Shown piece after piece: positions 44,626 to 55,900 of a stretch of DNA of 64,000 nt. Positions within the stretch are counted from its first letter, which is position 1, and each line of letters opens with the position of its first letter. Location of the stretch: NCBI GenBank assembly GCA_003194525.1, contig NBIV01000341.1:1-64000 (forward strand), written 5' to 3'. The notes beneath the pieces are model-generated. The model did not search any database. It worked only from the letters and a program-made list of their open reading frames with translations, and had not been told where the DNA came from. Source of the DNA: Gracilariopsis chorda. Lineage: Eukaryota > Rhodophyta > Florideophyceae > Gracilariales > Gracilariaceae. The position numbers and the translations under genes are program-made.

Positions 44626-47087
44626 TCAACGGCAAAGTACCGCGCATCTTTTTTTCTTGACCTGCTTCACTCTTTCTGTTACTGCTGGAAATACGTTTTC
44701 AGTCACATTTTGCTGATGCTTCTTCCATAACTCCGAGGTCAGTGGGGACGCTGTGGCTGTTTTCCCGAACCTTTTGAATCCATTCATGGCTCTTCCGAAC
44801 ATTACCGAGAATTGCGTCAAACTTGTCACTGCGGCAATATTGCAGTTGTACGCCACCTGAGTGTACGGGACAAACTCCTCCCATCTGTGGGTAGCTCCGT
44901 TTAGCTCCTTAAGAAGCATAGTCTCGGTCGTTCCATTGACTCTTTCAACCGCCACATTAGCTCTGGGATTATACAGTGAGATGGTGCGGTGATCAATCCC
45001 ATTTAGCTTCACCAGCTCCTGCACCAGCTCGTTTACGAACTCCGGGCCATTATCCCACTGAATTATCTTGGGACACCAAAGATTGACATTAATTACCAAA
45101 GTGCTCGCGCCACCTGTTCCATCTCCTTGCTCTTTAGAGGACGCAGGATTGCAAACTTCGTCATAAGACATACAATTGTCAGTAGGGTGTTGTGACCATT
45201 GTCCGAGACAGGTATTGGTGTTTTCAGATCAACTGCCAGGTGATCCCAGGGCAGCTCTGTGACGACAGACCTCAGTGGGTGGAACCCGCGCTTCTGGGTA
45301 TTATAGCGTAGACAAGGTATGCAAGAACCAGTTTCCTTCCAAATGTCATTTCTGATTCCGTCCCACCAGTATCCGTCGTGCCAAAGCTTCTTAAAGACTT
45401 CTATTTCACCGAAGTGTCCAAATCCATGGGCATGCTCAACCAATGAGCGTCTATCCCTCTCAGCCTCCGGCGCAGTCTTATTACGTACAAGCTGCGATAT
45501 AGTGAGGCTTGCAAGGGTAGCGATGGGCATCTTCCGGCTCAAAGCGTCTGCCAGATGATTGTGAGGACCTGGTAGGTGCACGATGCGGAAGTCGAATTCA
45601 ACTATACGGTCAAACCATCGTGCAATCATCGAGTTCACTGTGCGCTGTGTTTGAAGAAATGTAAGCGCGCGGTGGCCGGTGTACAGAATGAATCTCTTTC
45701 CGAGGAGGTAGCATCGGAACTTATCCAACGCCCATACTATGGCAAGGAGTTCTTTCTTCGTAGCACCATAGTTGGTCTCCGAGTGTGATAAAGATCGCCA
45801 CGCGAAAGCTATAAAGCGGAGGGCTTTTCCGTTTGGCTTCTGTCCGATCCACGCTCCAAGTCCAAAATCTGAAGCATCCGTGCCAACCAAGTATTCTTTT
45901 TCATCTAATGCGTATGCAAGAGTGACTTCTTCTGCCATTCTCTTCTTGATTTCCTCGAAATCTTCGCTCATTTCCGGGGTCCACTGTAGTGTACCCTTCT
46001 CCTTTCTTCGGACGTCGAGGGGCTTGGAGATATGCGAGAACCTTGGGATGAACTGGCGGTAGTAGTTGGCTGCGCCGAGAAAGCTGAGCAACTGTTTCAC
46101 TGTCGATGGGCGTTCCCAGTTTGAGATGGCTTCAACCTTGGTTGGGTCTTTCTGAATACCGTCACCAGTGACGATTAAGCCTAGCAGTTGTACTTCCTGT
46201 TGACCAAACCGACACTTGTCCACTCAGATTGGTATGTTCCATTTTGTCAGTATATCTATGACATGCTCGACGTGCTCCGCTTTGTTGGAGGAGAAGACGA
46301 TAATGTCTTCAATGTAAACGGCGACATACGGGAAGTCGTAGAAAATCTTGTCCATGAGCTGTTGGAACTTAGCAGACATGGTTTTGATTCCGAAAGGTGC
46401 GGCGCGCATGCGATAATGTGCGCCCTTCCAGCGAAATGCCACGCAATTCCTATCCTGTTCAGGAACAGGAAACCGGAAATACCCGTCTCTTATGTCAAGG
46501 GTCGTAAACACGGCTTCTGGTCCTGACACAGATCCTACAGCGTCCAATATCTCCTGCACGCGGGGCAGGGGATAGTCCGAGTCCACGAGTAAGGCATTGA
46601 GTCCCCGTAGGTCGATACATGGACAAATATCAATCTTGTTTCCATTTCCATCCTTCTTCGGGACGCTAAGGATAGAGAAAGCATTGGCGCAGTCGTCGGG
46701 TGCCACTTCTATAACCTTCGCTGGGAACCATCTGTTGATCTCAGCCCTGACACGAGCTTCATCCTTCTGAGACACGGAATTCACTCGACTCCATATCGGC
46801 GCGGTTGATGGACGCTGGACGCGCAGGATTTCCAACGGATGCGTGCAACGCGCTGAAAGAGGGATTTCCTGGTTGCGTTTGAGGGCACTCGCGACACCAT
46901 TCGAGATTCGTTCTGGCGTCCCTGGTGCTTCTAACGTGTTATTGGACTTCCCCAGCACGGGATCTGGGGTGAATTGGTCTTCATCACCTGGAGTCTCAAC
47001 TGCTTGAGGTAGTCCTTCAACAGAGTATCCAAACAGCGGAAAATGCGGCAGCCCGATGATCATATGCCTCCTTGGTGGCATCTGCAT
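44626..47087 (-). CDS. RT, RNase H and integrase region of Gypsy B
   Basis: RT has FSILSVPKKDGNG, CIDLRGLNALLVDSDYPLPR, TTLDIRDGYFRFPV and VAVYIEDIIVFSS (about 46700-46290). Connection and RNase H follow: FLGAANYYRQFIPRF, YLVGTDASDFGLGAWIGQ, ETNYGATKKELLAIVWAL (about 46100-45730) and ADALSRKM (about 45540). Integrase has the HFGEIEVFKKLWHDGYWW...C-x2-C zinc region (about 45420-45310), WDHLAVDLKTPIP (about 45250), and QWDNGPEFVNELV and NPRANVAVERVNGTTE (about 45060-44920). Ty3/Gypsy order. Fossil, broken. Confidence 0.82.
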
Positions 47088-47090
47088 GAG

Positions 47091-48145
47091 TTAGGCCATT
47101 AGCTGTGTTGAGCAAGTCCCATTGCTGACCGTGACCTTAGCTAGACACTTCCGGTCTGCCATAACCTTGCCACGGCGGTCTCGTATGCTGGGCGAGACTT
47201 CTTGAACTGGAATGATGAGCTTTCGAGCAAAATCAGTTGATATGAAAGTCCACGTGGCTTCTGAGTCTACCATGGCCCACTCATCGACACCGTTGATCTG
47301 TAAAGGGGTATACAAAAGCTCCGCAGTTTCTTCAGGGGCTGCGCAAAGGGCGTTTAGGGTAGGCTCTTTCGTTTCCTTGCTTTCCTCAACGTACAAAAGG
47401 AGTCTGGCCCCCATATCATGATCATCATATCCAAACAGAGCCATGAGGTCCGGATACCCGTCCACCAGCTGCCCAGAGTCACTGAGATTCTTGCTGGACT
47501 CACATGTATCCTCTATCTGGAGGTTTGCGGCTTGTACCTCCTTCTTGACGCTTTCTTTGCATTAATTTCCCGGCTTCCACGGCTTCCTGCATTTGAAGCA
47601 TTTCTTCTCCTTTCGGAGCTGCTCTCTCGTCGCGGCGTCTAGCGATTTTCCTTGCCCCTGGTTCGAGTCATCATTCTTCGAAGTAATCTTCTCGGACGGG
47701 GGGTTCTTCGGGGTGCCATGCCTGTCATGCGACTTTTTGTTGCTTGGGCTACCTACCCACTCCTTCTTGTTGGCCTGTTCTGTCTTGCGCCTCGAAGAAC
47801 GGGAGGATTCCAACGTGATCGCGCTGGAAATCTCACTTGAGATCGACACTGGGGGAGACCCTTGGCTGCTCCGGTTCCACATGTTCAAAGTGGCCGCCCG
47901 GGTCACGATGACGAAGTCCTGCAATTCAGCATCCAGACCATGGATATAAACTGCTACCAGCGAATCGTCGTCATCGCGACAACCAGTCCGGGCCATGAGG
48001 CTTGTGAACCTGTCGCTGTATTCTTGCAAGGACTCCGAAGACTTCTGCGAAATCGTCATGAGGTCACGAACCAGCTTGTCTCGGATAGCAAGGGACTCAA
48101 AATGGTGAAGAAATTTCGCATGCAGCTCCTGCCATCTGAGGCCAG
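47091..48145 (-). CDS. Gag C-terminal part and protease of Gypsy B
   Basis: Right part: capsid-like helices (WQELHAKFLHHFESLAIRDK, ESLQEYSDRFTSLMARTG), a Ser/Lys-rich linker and the start of a zinc knuckle (CFKCRKPWKPG at about 47570-47600). Left part: a retropepsin-like domain (EWAMVDSEATWTFISTDFA at about 47290-47220). The gag is split by insertion of element A. Confidence 0.72.
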
Positions 48146-48861
48146 TGTGGTATTCCACTAATGCCTGTACGGCCTCGGTAGCGGGGTGGAAAGCCACAAA
48201 CGAACCACGGTTGTGGGTGTCGCCTTGCGAGCGACGGGGCTAGAAGTCAGTACCACGGTGTGAGCACCAGTAGCGAGAGAATCACGTGTGTGAGTAATGT
48301 GTCCGAGAGCGGAGACCCAGCGTAGCCAACAGATAACAATATCAGATGATCCTGTGGCAAATACAACAAAACAACAAACAGAATAACAAAACATACACAG
48401 TCAGCTGTACGACACGTGAGGGTATCCTCGGACCAAAGAGCTATAGCTCAGAAGCAATTAAGCACTGATGCTATAGGTGCCCCTGTGTCGAATACGACTT
48501 AGGATTCTCACGGTCTGACCAAAAGGTCTTGAGTTGGGGGTGTTGGTTGGCCTTCGCCTCCCTCACCTGGGCAGGTCGCCCTTTACTAGGCTGCGAAGCC
48601 ATGCAGTAGTTTTACTGTAATGCCTAAATGTGTAGCTCTGCACTAACTACATTAACAATAAATAAAGTAGAATAAAACTAATAATTAGTGGAGGCCCACT
48701 ACAGTACCAAAACTTACTACTCTTACTTCACATTCTTCCATAAAGGAGTCCTTTCCTAAACCTCGCTGTACAGCCATGTACTGTAGCCGAAAGCTATGAA
48801 TGTCGTCCTCGACTTAACTCATCATTCGGTGATCCGATACCACTGCATCTCGAATGCTACA
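48146..48861 (-). repeat. 3' LTR of Gypsy A
   Basis: About 716 bp, plus strand TGTGGTATTCCAC...GAATGCTACA, matched by 55901-56617. Most differences between the pair are G/A or C/T. Confidence 0.92.
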
Positions 48862-49013
48862 TATCCCCCCGTTAAACCTGGAGCACCGGCGACGCGGGCA
48901 ACGCAAAAGTACGGGCCAGCAGCATTCTGCATTCCTCTTCCCTCTTCCTCTCACTTGCACGCGCGAAACACATCTTGCATTCAAGTTTCTTAGGCATCAT
49001 TGCTCCTACTCCG

Positions 49014-50654
49014 ATGAGTCTTCCTCCACACGGGAATCAACCTGCGTCTTATGACGACCTCGACGCTTCTCAGCAGCCATCAGCTTCGCGAAGCGCACCG
49101 ATGTCCCCGTCACAGACTGCTCCTCTGCCGCAATCGACATTGAATCAGGTGATCCCACCGTATCTTCTTCCTGTCACACCAAACCAATTGGCTCCTAATC
49201 CTGATGTCAGCACCTTTCTGTCCTACGCAGAACTGGTCGGACGCAATCCGTTGCAGCATCTAGCGTCATACCCACGCGCACCATGCTTCTTCCCGGCAGC
49301 TGTCCGCAATGAAGGTCTCATCACCACATATGTTGTCGCCGGTCGACTTCCTGACGGTTTGCCGTGGTTTGCGCTGTACACGAGCGATTGGCTGAGCCAC
49401 TGTGCTCTTTTGGATGTTGTGATCAGTCGCTACCAAAACGAGTCCATGGCGGAGGCCCGCAGACAGTTTGTAAGATTAGTATACTTGCGGATGCGCCGCA
49501 TCATTGGGACGGTTCCCCTCAATGAAGATTGGAACCTCGACACTTGGGTCGCTCCGACCAACGGCGAAGCCTACGCGTACGTCGAAAACCTTACGAACCT
49601 AGACGTCCGTCAGTGGCGTGGTGGCCGTGGTGGTGTATCCAATGCAGCTCTCTGCTTCGACAATCCTCAACTTCGAGCAGAGTTCCGCTACTTGCGTAAG
49701 CGTGACATCCACTATTGGGAGTACCCACCATTGGAAAGGCAGACCAGGTCAAGACTTGGGTACCTCGTGCCCTATCAAATGCTTGAGATTGACTGGGTTT
49801 GGTATCGCTCGCGCATTGGGCGCTACATCCCCATTCCAAGATATTGGCATGAAATCGAGTGTCCTCGTAGCTGTGCAGTGGAGCTGCCTCCCGCGCTGAC
49901 CTACGTGGGGTCTCTGTTAGCAAAAGATCCGTTTTCGGGGTATTGCGTAGTGGTCTACACTGAGTTCATAGCCAAAATGGCAGTGTATGGCCTTTGGGAT
50001 GTGTACGACACCTACCGCTTCTGGTACATGACCCCGACGGCCCGCCGTTACGCACGAGAACTCGATCTTTCCTTCATCCTAGGCTCCCGAGCCAATCAAG
50101 AGGAATTTCGTCGCCTTGTCGACATCATCGACCAAGTGAACTGGAGTCTCGTCCATGTGGAACAGAGCTCAAGAGGAAATCCTCGCGTTCACCATTCTCC
50201 TGGGAGGAACGGCCCTGGTGGTGATTTCATCTGGTATGATCCCTGGACGAGCCAGCACATAGATGGCAGACAGGCCAAGCAATTAAGTAAAAATCCGCGA
50301 GCCATACCGCCGACACAGCCTACTGGTTACCTATTCCAACCGATGCCGATGAACTCTGACGCTCTCGTCGACGAATACCAGGAGATAGCCAACGATGTGG
50401 CGATGGGGGAACCCAAAGAGGAGGTGGATGCACCAAACGATGGTACTGACGTAGAGCATATTCCTGTTGCGATGCAGGAGTCTGCTCCAGCGCCTGCTCC
50501 ACTGCCAACCCTACAGAGTGAGGCTGAGCTCTATGGTCTGAGGTGTCTCCTCTTAGATGCGGGTGTTTCGCTGGGTCAGATCCCGAATAGCCGCCAACAA
50601 ATGGTTAATCTCCTTCGCCATCACATGGGCAATATGCCTAATACGAATGCGTAA
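49014..50654 (+). CDS. Antisense extra reading frame of Gypsy A, 546 aa, unknown
   Basis: Intact frame from the ATG at 49014 (MSLPPHGNQPASYDDLDASQ) to TAA at 50652-50654, opposite to pol, between the 3' LTR and the chromodomain. Not recognised. Residues 1-60 are Pro/Ser/Gln-rich. About 60-400 form a compact, Trp/Tyr/Arg-rich domain (DGLPWFALYTSDWLSHCALL, WGV-free but with many WY pairs such as EIDWVWYRSRIGRYIPIPRY). About 410-490 are acidic and Pro-rich. The last about 45 residues (ELYGLRCLLLDAGVSLGQ...VNLLRHHM) resemble a SAP-like helix-turn-helix (weak). A pyrimidine-rich stretch (CCTCTTCCCTCTTCCTCTCAC, interrupted, about 48936-48957) precedes the ATG and could be an initiator. Plant Tat/Ogre Gypsy elements carry antisense accessory frames in this position, so the layout has precedent; the sequence does not, as far as I know. 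An uninterrupted 1.6 kb frame in a decayed element is notable. Confidence 0.6.
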   Translation: MSLPPHGNQPASYDDLDASQQPSASRSAPMSPSQTAPLPQSTLNQVIPPYLLPVTPNQLAPNPDVSTFLSYAELVGRNPLQHLASYPRAPCFFPAAVRNEGLITTYVVAGRLPDGLPWFALYTSDWLSHCALLDVVISRYQNESMAEARRQFVRLVYLRMRRIIGTVPLNEDWNLDTWVAPTNGEAYAYVENLTNLDVRQWRGGRGGVSNAALCFDNPQLRAEFRYLRKRDIHYWEYPPLERQTRSRLGYLVPYQMLEIDWVWYRSRIGRYIPIPRYWHEIECPRSCAVELPPALTYVGSLLAKDPFSGYCVVVYTEFIAKMAVYGLWDVYDTYRFWYMTPTARRYARELDLSFILGSRANQEEFRRLVDIIDQVNWSLVHVEQSSRGNPRVHHSPGRNGPGGDFIWYDPWTSQHIDGRQAKQLSKNPRAIPPTQPTGYLFQPMPMNSDALVDEYQEIANDVAMGEPKEEVDAPNDGTDVEHIPVAMQESAPAPAPLPTLQSEAELYGLRCLLLDAGVSLGQIPNSRQQMVNLLRHHMGNMPNTNA

Positions 50655-51231
50655 CGTTTTCGGTAACGGCGAACATCAGTAGTGACTTCACTCGAATAGA
50701 TAACTTGTGGTAAATGTACCTTCTTGAGACTTTTGTCGCCCTGCTTCATCATCATGGCCGCCTTTCGATCCTGATAGTTCTTCTTTGTGTGACGTCATCG
50801 TCATCTCCACGCGCTGGCGCGCCGTGGCAAGCTCAAAGAATCAAATAAACTAATTGACCGATTTTTTGGGAAGTGCATTAACGCCTTGCTCGCAATCTGC
50901 CGTTAGCCGCGAAAATGACGCTATACGCCACGATGTGTGTAGAGTCCAAATCTGCACTCCAAACCGTTGTGCGCGGCGTAGAAGCCGAGATATGGCCACA
51001 TCTTTGTTTTGGCAAGAAAAGCGGCGTGCAAGTGCACTTCAAAAAATCCGGACAATTCCAACACCATTAATTGATATGGCCATGCGCCGTGGCAAGCCAC
51101 TCCTCGCATTGTAAGGCGCCAGGCCATTACGGTGACTCTTCACTTCTTCGTCCCCTTCATCCTCTCGAACTAGAGCTTCTTCTTCATGCTTCCTTCTAAG
51201 CTTCTGATTGATCAACGAGATCTACATCCAT
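50655..51231. other. Spacer in Gypsy A between the antisense frame and the chromodomain
   Basis: No frame worth naming. The region lies tail to tail between two opposing genes (antisense frame from the left, pol from the right). AATCAAATAAACT at about 50839-50851 could serve as a plus-strand poly(A) region for the antisense frame. Confidence 0.4.
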
Positions 51232-54200
51232 TCAACCGACGCGAGCGTGATCAATGTTGTCCGGGATACCTAAATTAGCCCACTTGCAGTATGAAAGTAC
51301 ATGAGACCGTGGTAACTTGCCAATTGGTTCCCAAATATCGCTACTAGGCGCGTATCCGTACCACCGTACCTTAAACAGCAAACGATTGTCTGCATCCCGT
51401 CCGTGGAAAACGATACGTTCGATAACGTACTCTCTCTGGCTGTCGAGTTCCTCAGCTGAGACTATGTCCCGATCAGTAGATGATGGTTCACGCCCTTGAT
51501 GTGCGTGTCGCTGAGTTTCCTCAACATCGATGTCATTTGATGACTTCTCGTCCGCATCGACGGTATTCCGTTCCAAATTTCTCGCCGATGGGCGTCTAAT
51601 CGCCAGTCTCCTGGATTCTTGTTTCGTTTCTGGTTTGGCCGGTTTTCACAATCCAACATTCGGTACAACCGATTCAGTCGGCGAAGACGTGACTTCCTTC
51701 GTCACTGTACGCCTGAAAATAGCCCGCGAAGGTCTCTCTAGATCTGGGCTTACGATAGCCGGTGTAATGGGGTGTTCCCCTTCTTTTCCAACCTCCCCTA
51801 CAGTCGGGTCGGCCGAGACAAGTTTCTGCTGTGGTCGGGCCACTTGAACCTCATTTCTTCCTTTCCTCTCCCTGTCTTCATGGGACTTTACGGTTTCCAC
51901 TTGTGCAGTTGCACCTTCTTTCACGTCACGCAAGTCTAGTGCTCGACCCGTGGCGTTGTCGCCTTGGGCGTCACCATTGTCGTTGCTCGACTCACTTCTT
52001 TACTCGGAGCGTTCAGTCGCGGTGGTGGGAGGCGGTTCCGCTACGGCGCGCGTCGCCTTCACTGTCTCCACGGGGCGTCCAAAGTCAATAATATCGTCCA
52101 CGGACGCACTGTACGGTGGCAACGCGCCGTTGCGCTCCATAAAACGGCCATTTTGGCCCGCATCGCCAGGTGGCGCTTCTTTCGAAATTATTTGGCCCTG
52201 TGGTGGGACATCAGTGGGTTTTTCCCCTGTGAGTGGCTGGATCGGCGTCAACGTCTGCGAATCTGCACGAGAGCCCACCGCTTGCTGCGCGTCAGCCTCT
52301 GCACTGGGTGCACTCACCACACGATCACGTGATATGCGCTCCACTTCTTTTCCTCTCCTAATGACAACTGTGTCCTGGTCGAACTCGACAACTTCATGCG
52401 GTCCAGTCGCGATTGGGGCTAGCTTGTGACGGCGTCTTCGGTCTCTTTTTTACTCGGGCTTTTTCCCTTCAGTTCTCTCTAGTCTCACGAAGACGTGTCC
52501 TCCAACCCGCAAATCCTGAATAGACGGTCTAATCGTAGCGTCATAATTGCGTTTAAACCGTTCTTGGGCCTTTCCAATTTGCTTTGTGGCCTGCACAGCG
52601 CGTGCGCGCAGCTGGTTCCTCCAGCGTAGGTGGAATTGAGCCGGGGTCGGCATGTCTTCGAGTTCCTCTTCTTTCGAGCTAACCTCGATCGGTAGAGCCG
52701 GTGGTCGGCGTGACAGTACCAGCTCAAATGAGGCATATTTCGTCGTCGAATGCACCTGCGTATTGTACGCATAACAGAGCGTGTCCGTATACAGATCCCA
52801 ATCCTTTGGAGGATCAGCGATGTAGTGCCGAAGAGCGGCTAGTATAGTACAGTTGTACCGTTCCACCTGGCCGTTGCACTGCGGATGATATGTCATGGTA
52901 AACACGTTCTTAACACCCAGTATCCTGCATACATCCTGAAAGAAGCGAGCAACAAATTGTGGTGCAATACCACACGCGGAAAGGATCCCGCGACAGCGGC
53001 AAAGTCACCCAAGGTGTCCGAGCCTTGCTCCCTTGGTTAGGGCGGCTCAGAGGTAGAGCCCTCCGAACGTGACCGACACGAGTCGGATGTAAGACCGAAC
53101 GGTCACTTCTCGCACAGCGCACGGAGGTGTGGGGAGAATCGGATCTAGCGCTCGACGGATAGTCGATCAGTGTGCAACTCGGTGTTGCCGGTGGTCTGGT
53201 GGAGTCCGCTGTATGCTGCGGCGCGGCGAATGGAACACCCACGAATGAGGGAACGATCCGTACAACGGTATCCTCTAGGACAAGGAAATGAGGGGTGGGG
53301 AACGAGCCGCACGGCCGGCGCAGACTCGTGACGAGCAATAAATATCCCGAGACGTCGGGGCCAAACCTGATACAGGGCGGAGTAGAAACAGTCCGTATGA
53401 CGGTAAACAGAAGAAGAAACAACAAAAGAAAACAGAAAGTAGTCCGTAAGTAACGGTGGTATCACTCCTTGATGTGCAAGGGGGGTGACGGAGCCGGATC
53501 GGTAGCAGCACTCCCCTAGGTTGGGGTCGTAGCCGTATACCAACGGTCAAAGTCAGAGCCAAAACCCTTGTTGAGGTTTTCTTCCGTAGGGTCGGCGGCG
53601 AGTGCCGCCACCTAAGTACGGCCACTGTAGTGTGGATTACTAACTAAAAATAACTAATTACCCCGGGTGCACCGGGCCTGACATCCACGTGTGCGTGGTG
53701 GCTCACTTGGCATGAGCCGTCCACTCAGGCGGTGTGCACTACACGTGTTACCCACAAGTACCCCCTTCATAGGGGCATCTCCCATATAATGGGTTAGCCC
53801 AATACACCTCATGTATTCCGTATCCCAACGGCTAACCACGCATCTTATATGAAGAGCGATTTGATTCCCTCTACCTCCGGAGGCTATTGCACCACACAAA
53901 CTGCTTTCCGTTATCTGATAGCAGATTATCCGGGGGTCCGTATTAGTAAACCCAATGGTGGATGAAAGCTCGTGCGATCACGGGAGCGTTAATCCGTTTG
54001 AACGGAACAGTTTTCACCAGCTTCGAGAAGCGATCGGTGATTACCAAGAGGTACCTGTTCCCTCGCTTAGAGCGAATTAATTCTCCAAGTATATCTATGC
54101 TCACATACTCCAAAGGCGCCTTCGCCGGAAATAGCTTCAGCGGCTTCTTCTTCTTCCACAATTTCACTCTGTTCTTAGCGCACGTTGCGCACAACTTAGC

Positions 54201-54641
54201 CGTCGCGTGGCAGTCCATTGCCAATGTTGGCCAATAGAAATCTCTTCTTAGGCTCAGATAAAGCTTCGTACCTCCTGGGTGACCAGATAGCTGCGAGTAA
54301 TGCGCCAGATGCAGTACCCTGCTTTTGAGAGAGTGTGGTATCACGATCTGCACATAGGCTTCGACAGTTCGAACTAATATTCCGCGATCGTCGAGACGAA
54401 AAGGTAGCACCTCCCCCCCGTTAAGACGTGAGTGGATTGCAGCACAAAAAGCGTCAGTGAGCTGTTCACGGAGTAGCTCCTCGAGCGTAATTCGTTCAAA
54501 CTGCCGGTCAGCATCAGTATCCGTTGTTTGCGCTATCAGCATATCCATGACGTAATCGTCGTCATCCCAAGTTTCCACTTCCGTTTCTAGAGATACCAGC
54601 TCCTCCATTGTAAGACAAAAGATGTCATCATCAATTTCCAA
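51232..54641 (-). CDS. Integrase and chromodomain region of Gypsy A
   Basis: Read right to left: a linker; the integrase zinc region (HLAHYSQLSGHPGGTKLYLSL... then C-x2-C, about 54310-54180); the core (VSIDILGELIRSKRG, YLLVITDRFSKLVKTVPF, about 54100-54010), interrupted by solo LTR J; the third motif (MTYHPQCNGQVERYNCT, about 52890-52850); a C-terminal barrel with VGGHVFVRLERTEG (about 52500); an acidic, Pro/Ser-rich linker; and a canonical chromodomain (YVIERIVFHGRD, KVRWYGYAPSSDIWEPIGKL, about 51432-51265). The last places it among chromoviruses. Fossil, broken. Confidence 0.8.
52958..53896 (-). repeat. Solo LTR J in the integrase of Gypsy A
   Basis: 939 bp, with ends TGTGGTGCAAT and ATTGCACCACA that are a perfect 11-bp inverted repeat. 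Flanks CAAAT (52953-52957) and CAAAC (53897-53901) are a near-exact duplication. Integrase coding similarity resumes immediately on both sides. The termini and some internal blocks (GGTTGGGGTC, TTACTAACTAAAA) match the LTR of element I, so J is a diverged member of that family left after LTR-LTR recombination. It contains paired hairpins such as CACGTGTGCGTGGTGG near 53690. Confidence 0.85.
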
Positions 54642-54698
54642 TTGGGTCTCGCCCAGAGTTTCGGGCGGCGAAAGCGCGTCAGCATGGACATTATAGGT

Positions 54699-55860
54699 TC
54701 ATTTCTTGTACTTGAATGCGAAGTCGAATTCAGAAAGACGTAGCCGCCAGCGCAGTAAGCGTCCCGAGGGGTCAGAAATTGACATAAGCCATCTTAAGCA
54801 AGAGTGATCCGTGTTGACGGTGAAGTGTACCCCCTGTACGTAAGGCCTAAGGGTCTTAAGAGCCCATACTACAGCTAAACATTCCTTTTCGGAAACGGAG
54901 TAGTTCTTTTCTGCCTGATGCAGTGAACGAGACCAGTATCCAATGGGATAACGCTTACCGTCTTCGTACGTTTGAAAAAGGGCACACCCTACCTCGTAGT
55001 CACTAGAATCTGTGTCGACGGAAAAGGGTAGATCCGGTTTCGGAAGTCGTAGCACCGGGGCTGAGGTCAGCATATGCTTCAGTGTTTCGAAAGCGTCCGT
55101 CTCGGCTTCCCCGAATTCCTTCAACTGTGAAGGTTCTCCTTTCTTCAATAAAGCGTTCAAAGGCACAGCGACATGTGAATAGCGTGGAACAAATCTCCTA
55201 TAAACGTTACAGAGTCCTAAAAAGGCACGTAGTTGCGTCTGTGTCCGCGGAGGTTTTGCTTCACGTATTGCAGCGGTCTGCGTCTCCTCGATTTCCAATG
55301 TTCCCGGCTTGATCCGGTGTCCGAGGTACTTCACCTGGATCGTGAACCATTCGCACTTCTTAATCTTCAATGAAATGCCAGCATTATCCAAATGCTTGAG
55401 GAATGCCTCGACATCAGAGAAATGGTCTTCCATATCATGACTGTAGACAATGATGTCGTCCAAGTAGACTAAACAAGTCTTCCACTTATACTGTGAGAGT
55501 ATGATATCGATAGCGCGCTGAAACGTCGCCGGAGCATTGGTCAAGCGAGAAGGCATTTGCTTGAAGCGATATAGTCCTGCGTGACAAACAAACGCCGTCT
55601 TGTCGCGATCTTTTGGTGCAACGGGCACTTGCCAGTAACCCCAATTTGCGTCAAGCGTAGTAAAGACGTTGGCTTCTCCAAGGCTATCGATTCATTCATC
55701 CATGCGCGGCAATGGATAAGTATCCCTCACTGTTACTGCGTTCAGCTTCCTGTAGTCAACGCAGAAGCGTAACGATCCATCCGCTTTCAGAATTAACACC
55801 ACGGATGAGGCCCATGCTGATTGAGATGGCTCAATAATACATTTCTCCAGCATGGAGTCA
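54699..55860 (-). CDS. RT and RNase H region of Gypsy A
   Basis: RT blocks [26 protein letters not shown] (about 55790-55690), [20 protein letters not shown] and [14 protein letters not shown] (about 55590-55440), then [20 protein letters not shown] and RNase H ([53 protein letters not shown], about 55030-54770). Ty3/Gypsy. Fossil. Confidence 0.85.
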
Positions 55861-55900
55861 AGATGTCCTTAGTTCGATTCTAGGTCAGGAGACCAGTTTA

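Noticed and set aside
55861-55896. tRNA gene (T arm and acceptor end visible on the plus strand)
   Set aside because: Only the 3' part is present, CCA is encoded, and it sits exactly at the inner edge of an LTR. It is a primer site.
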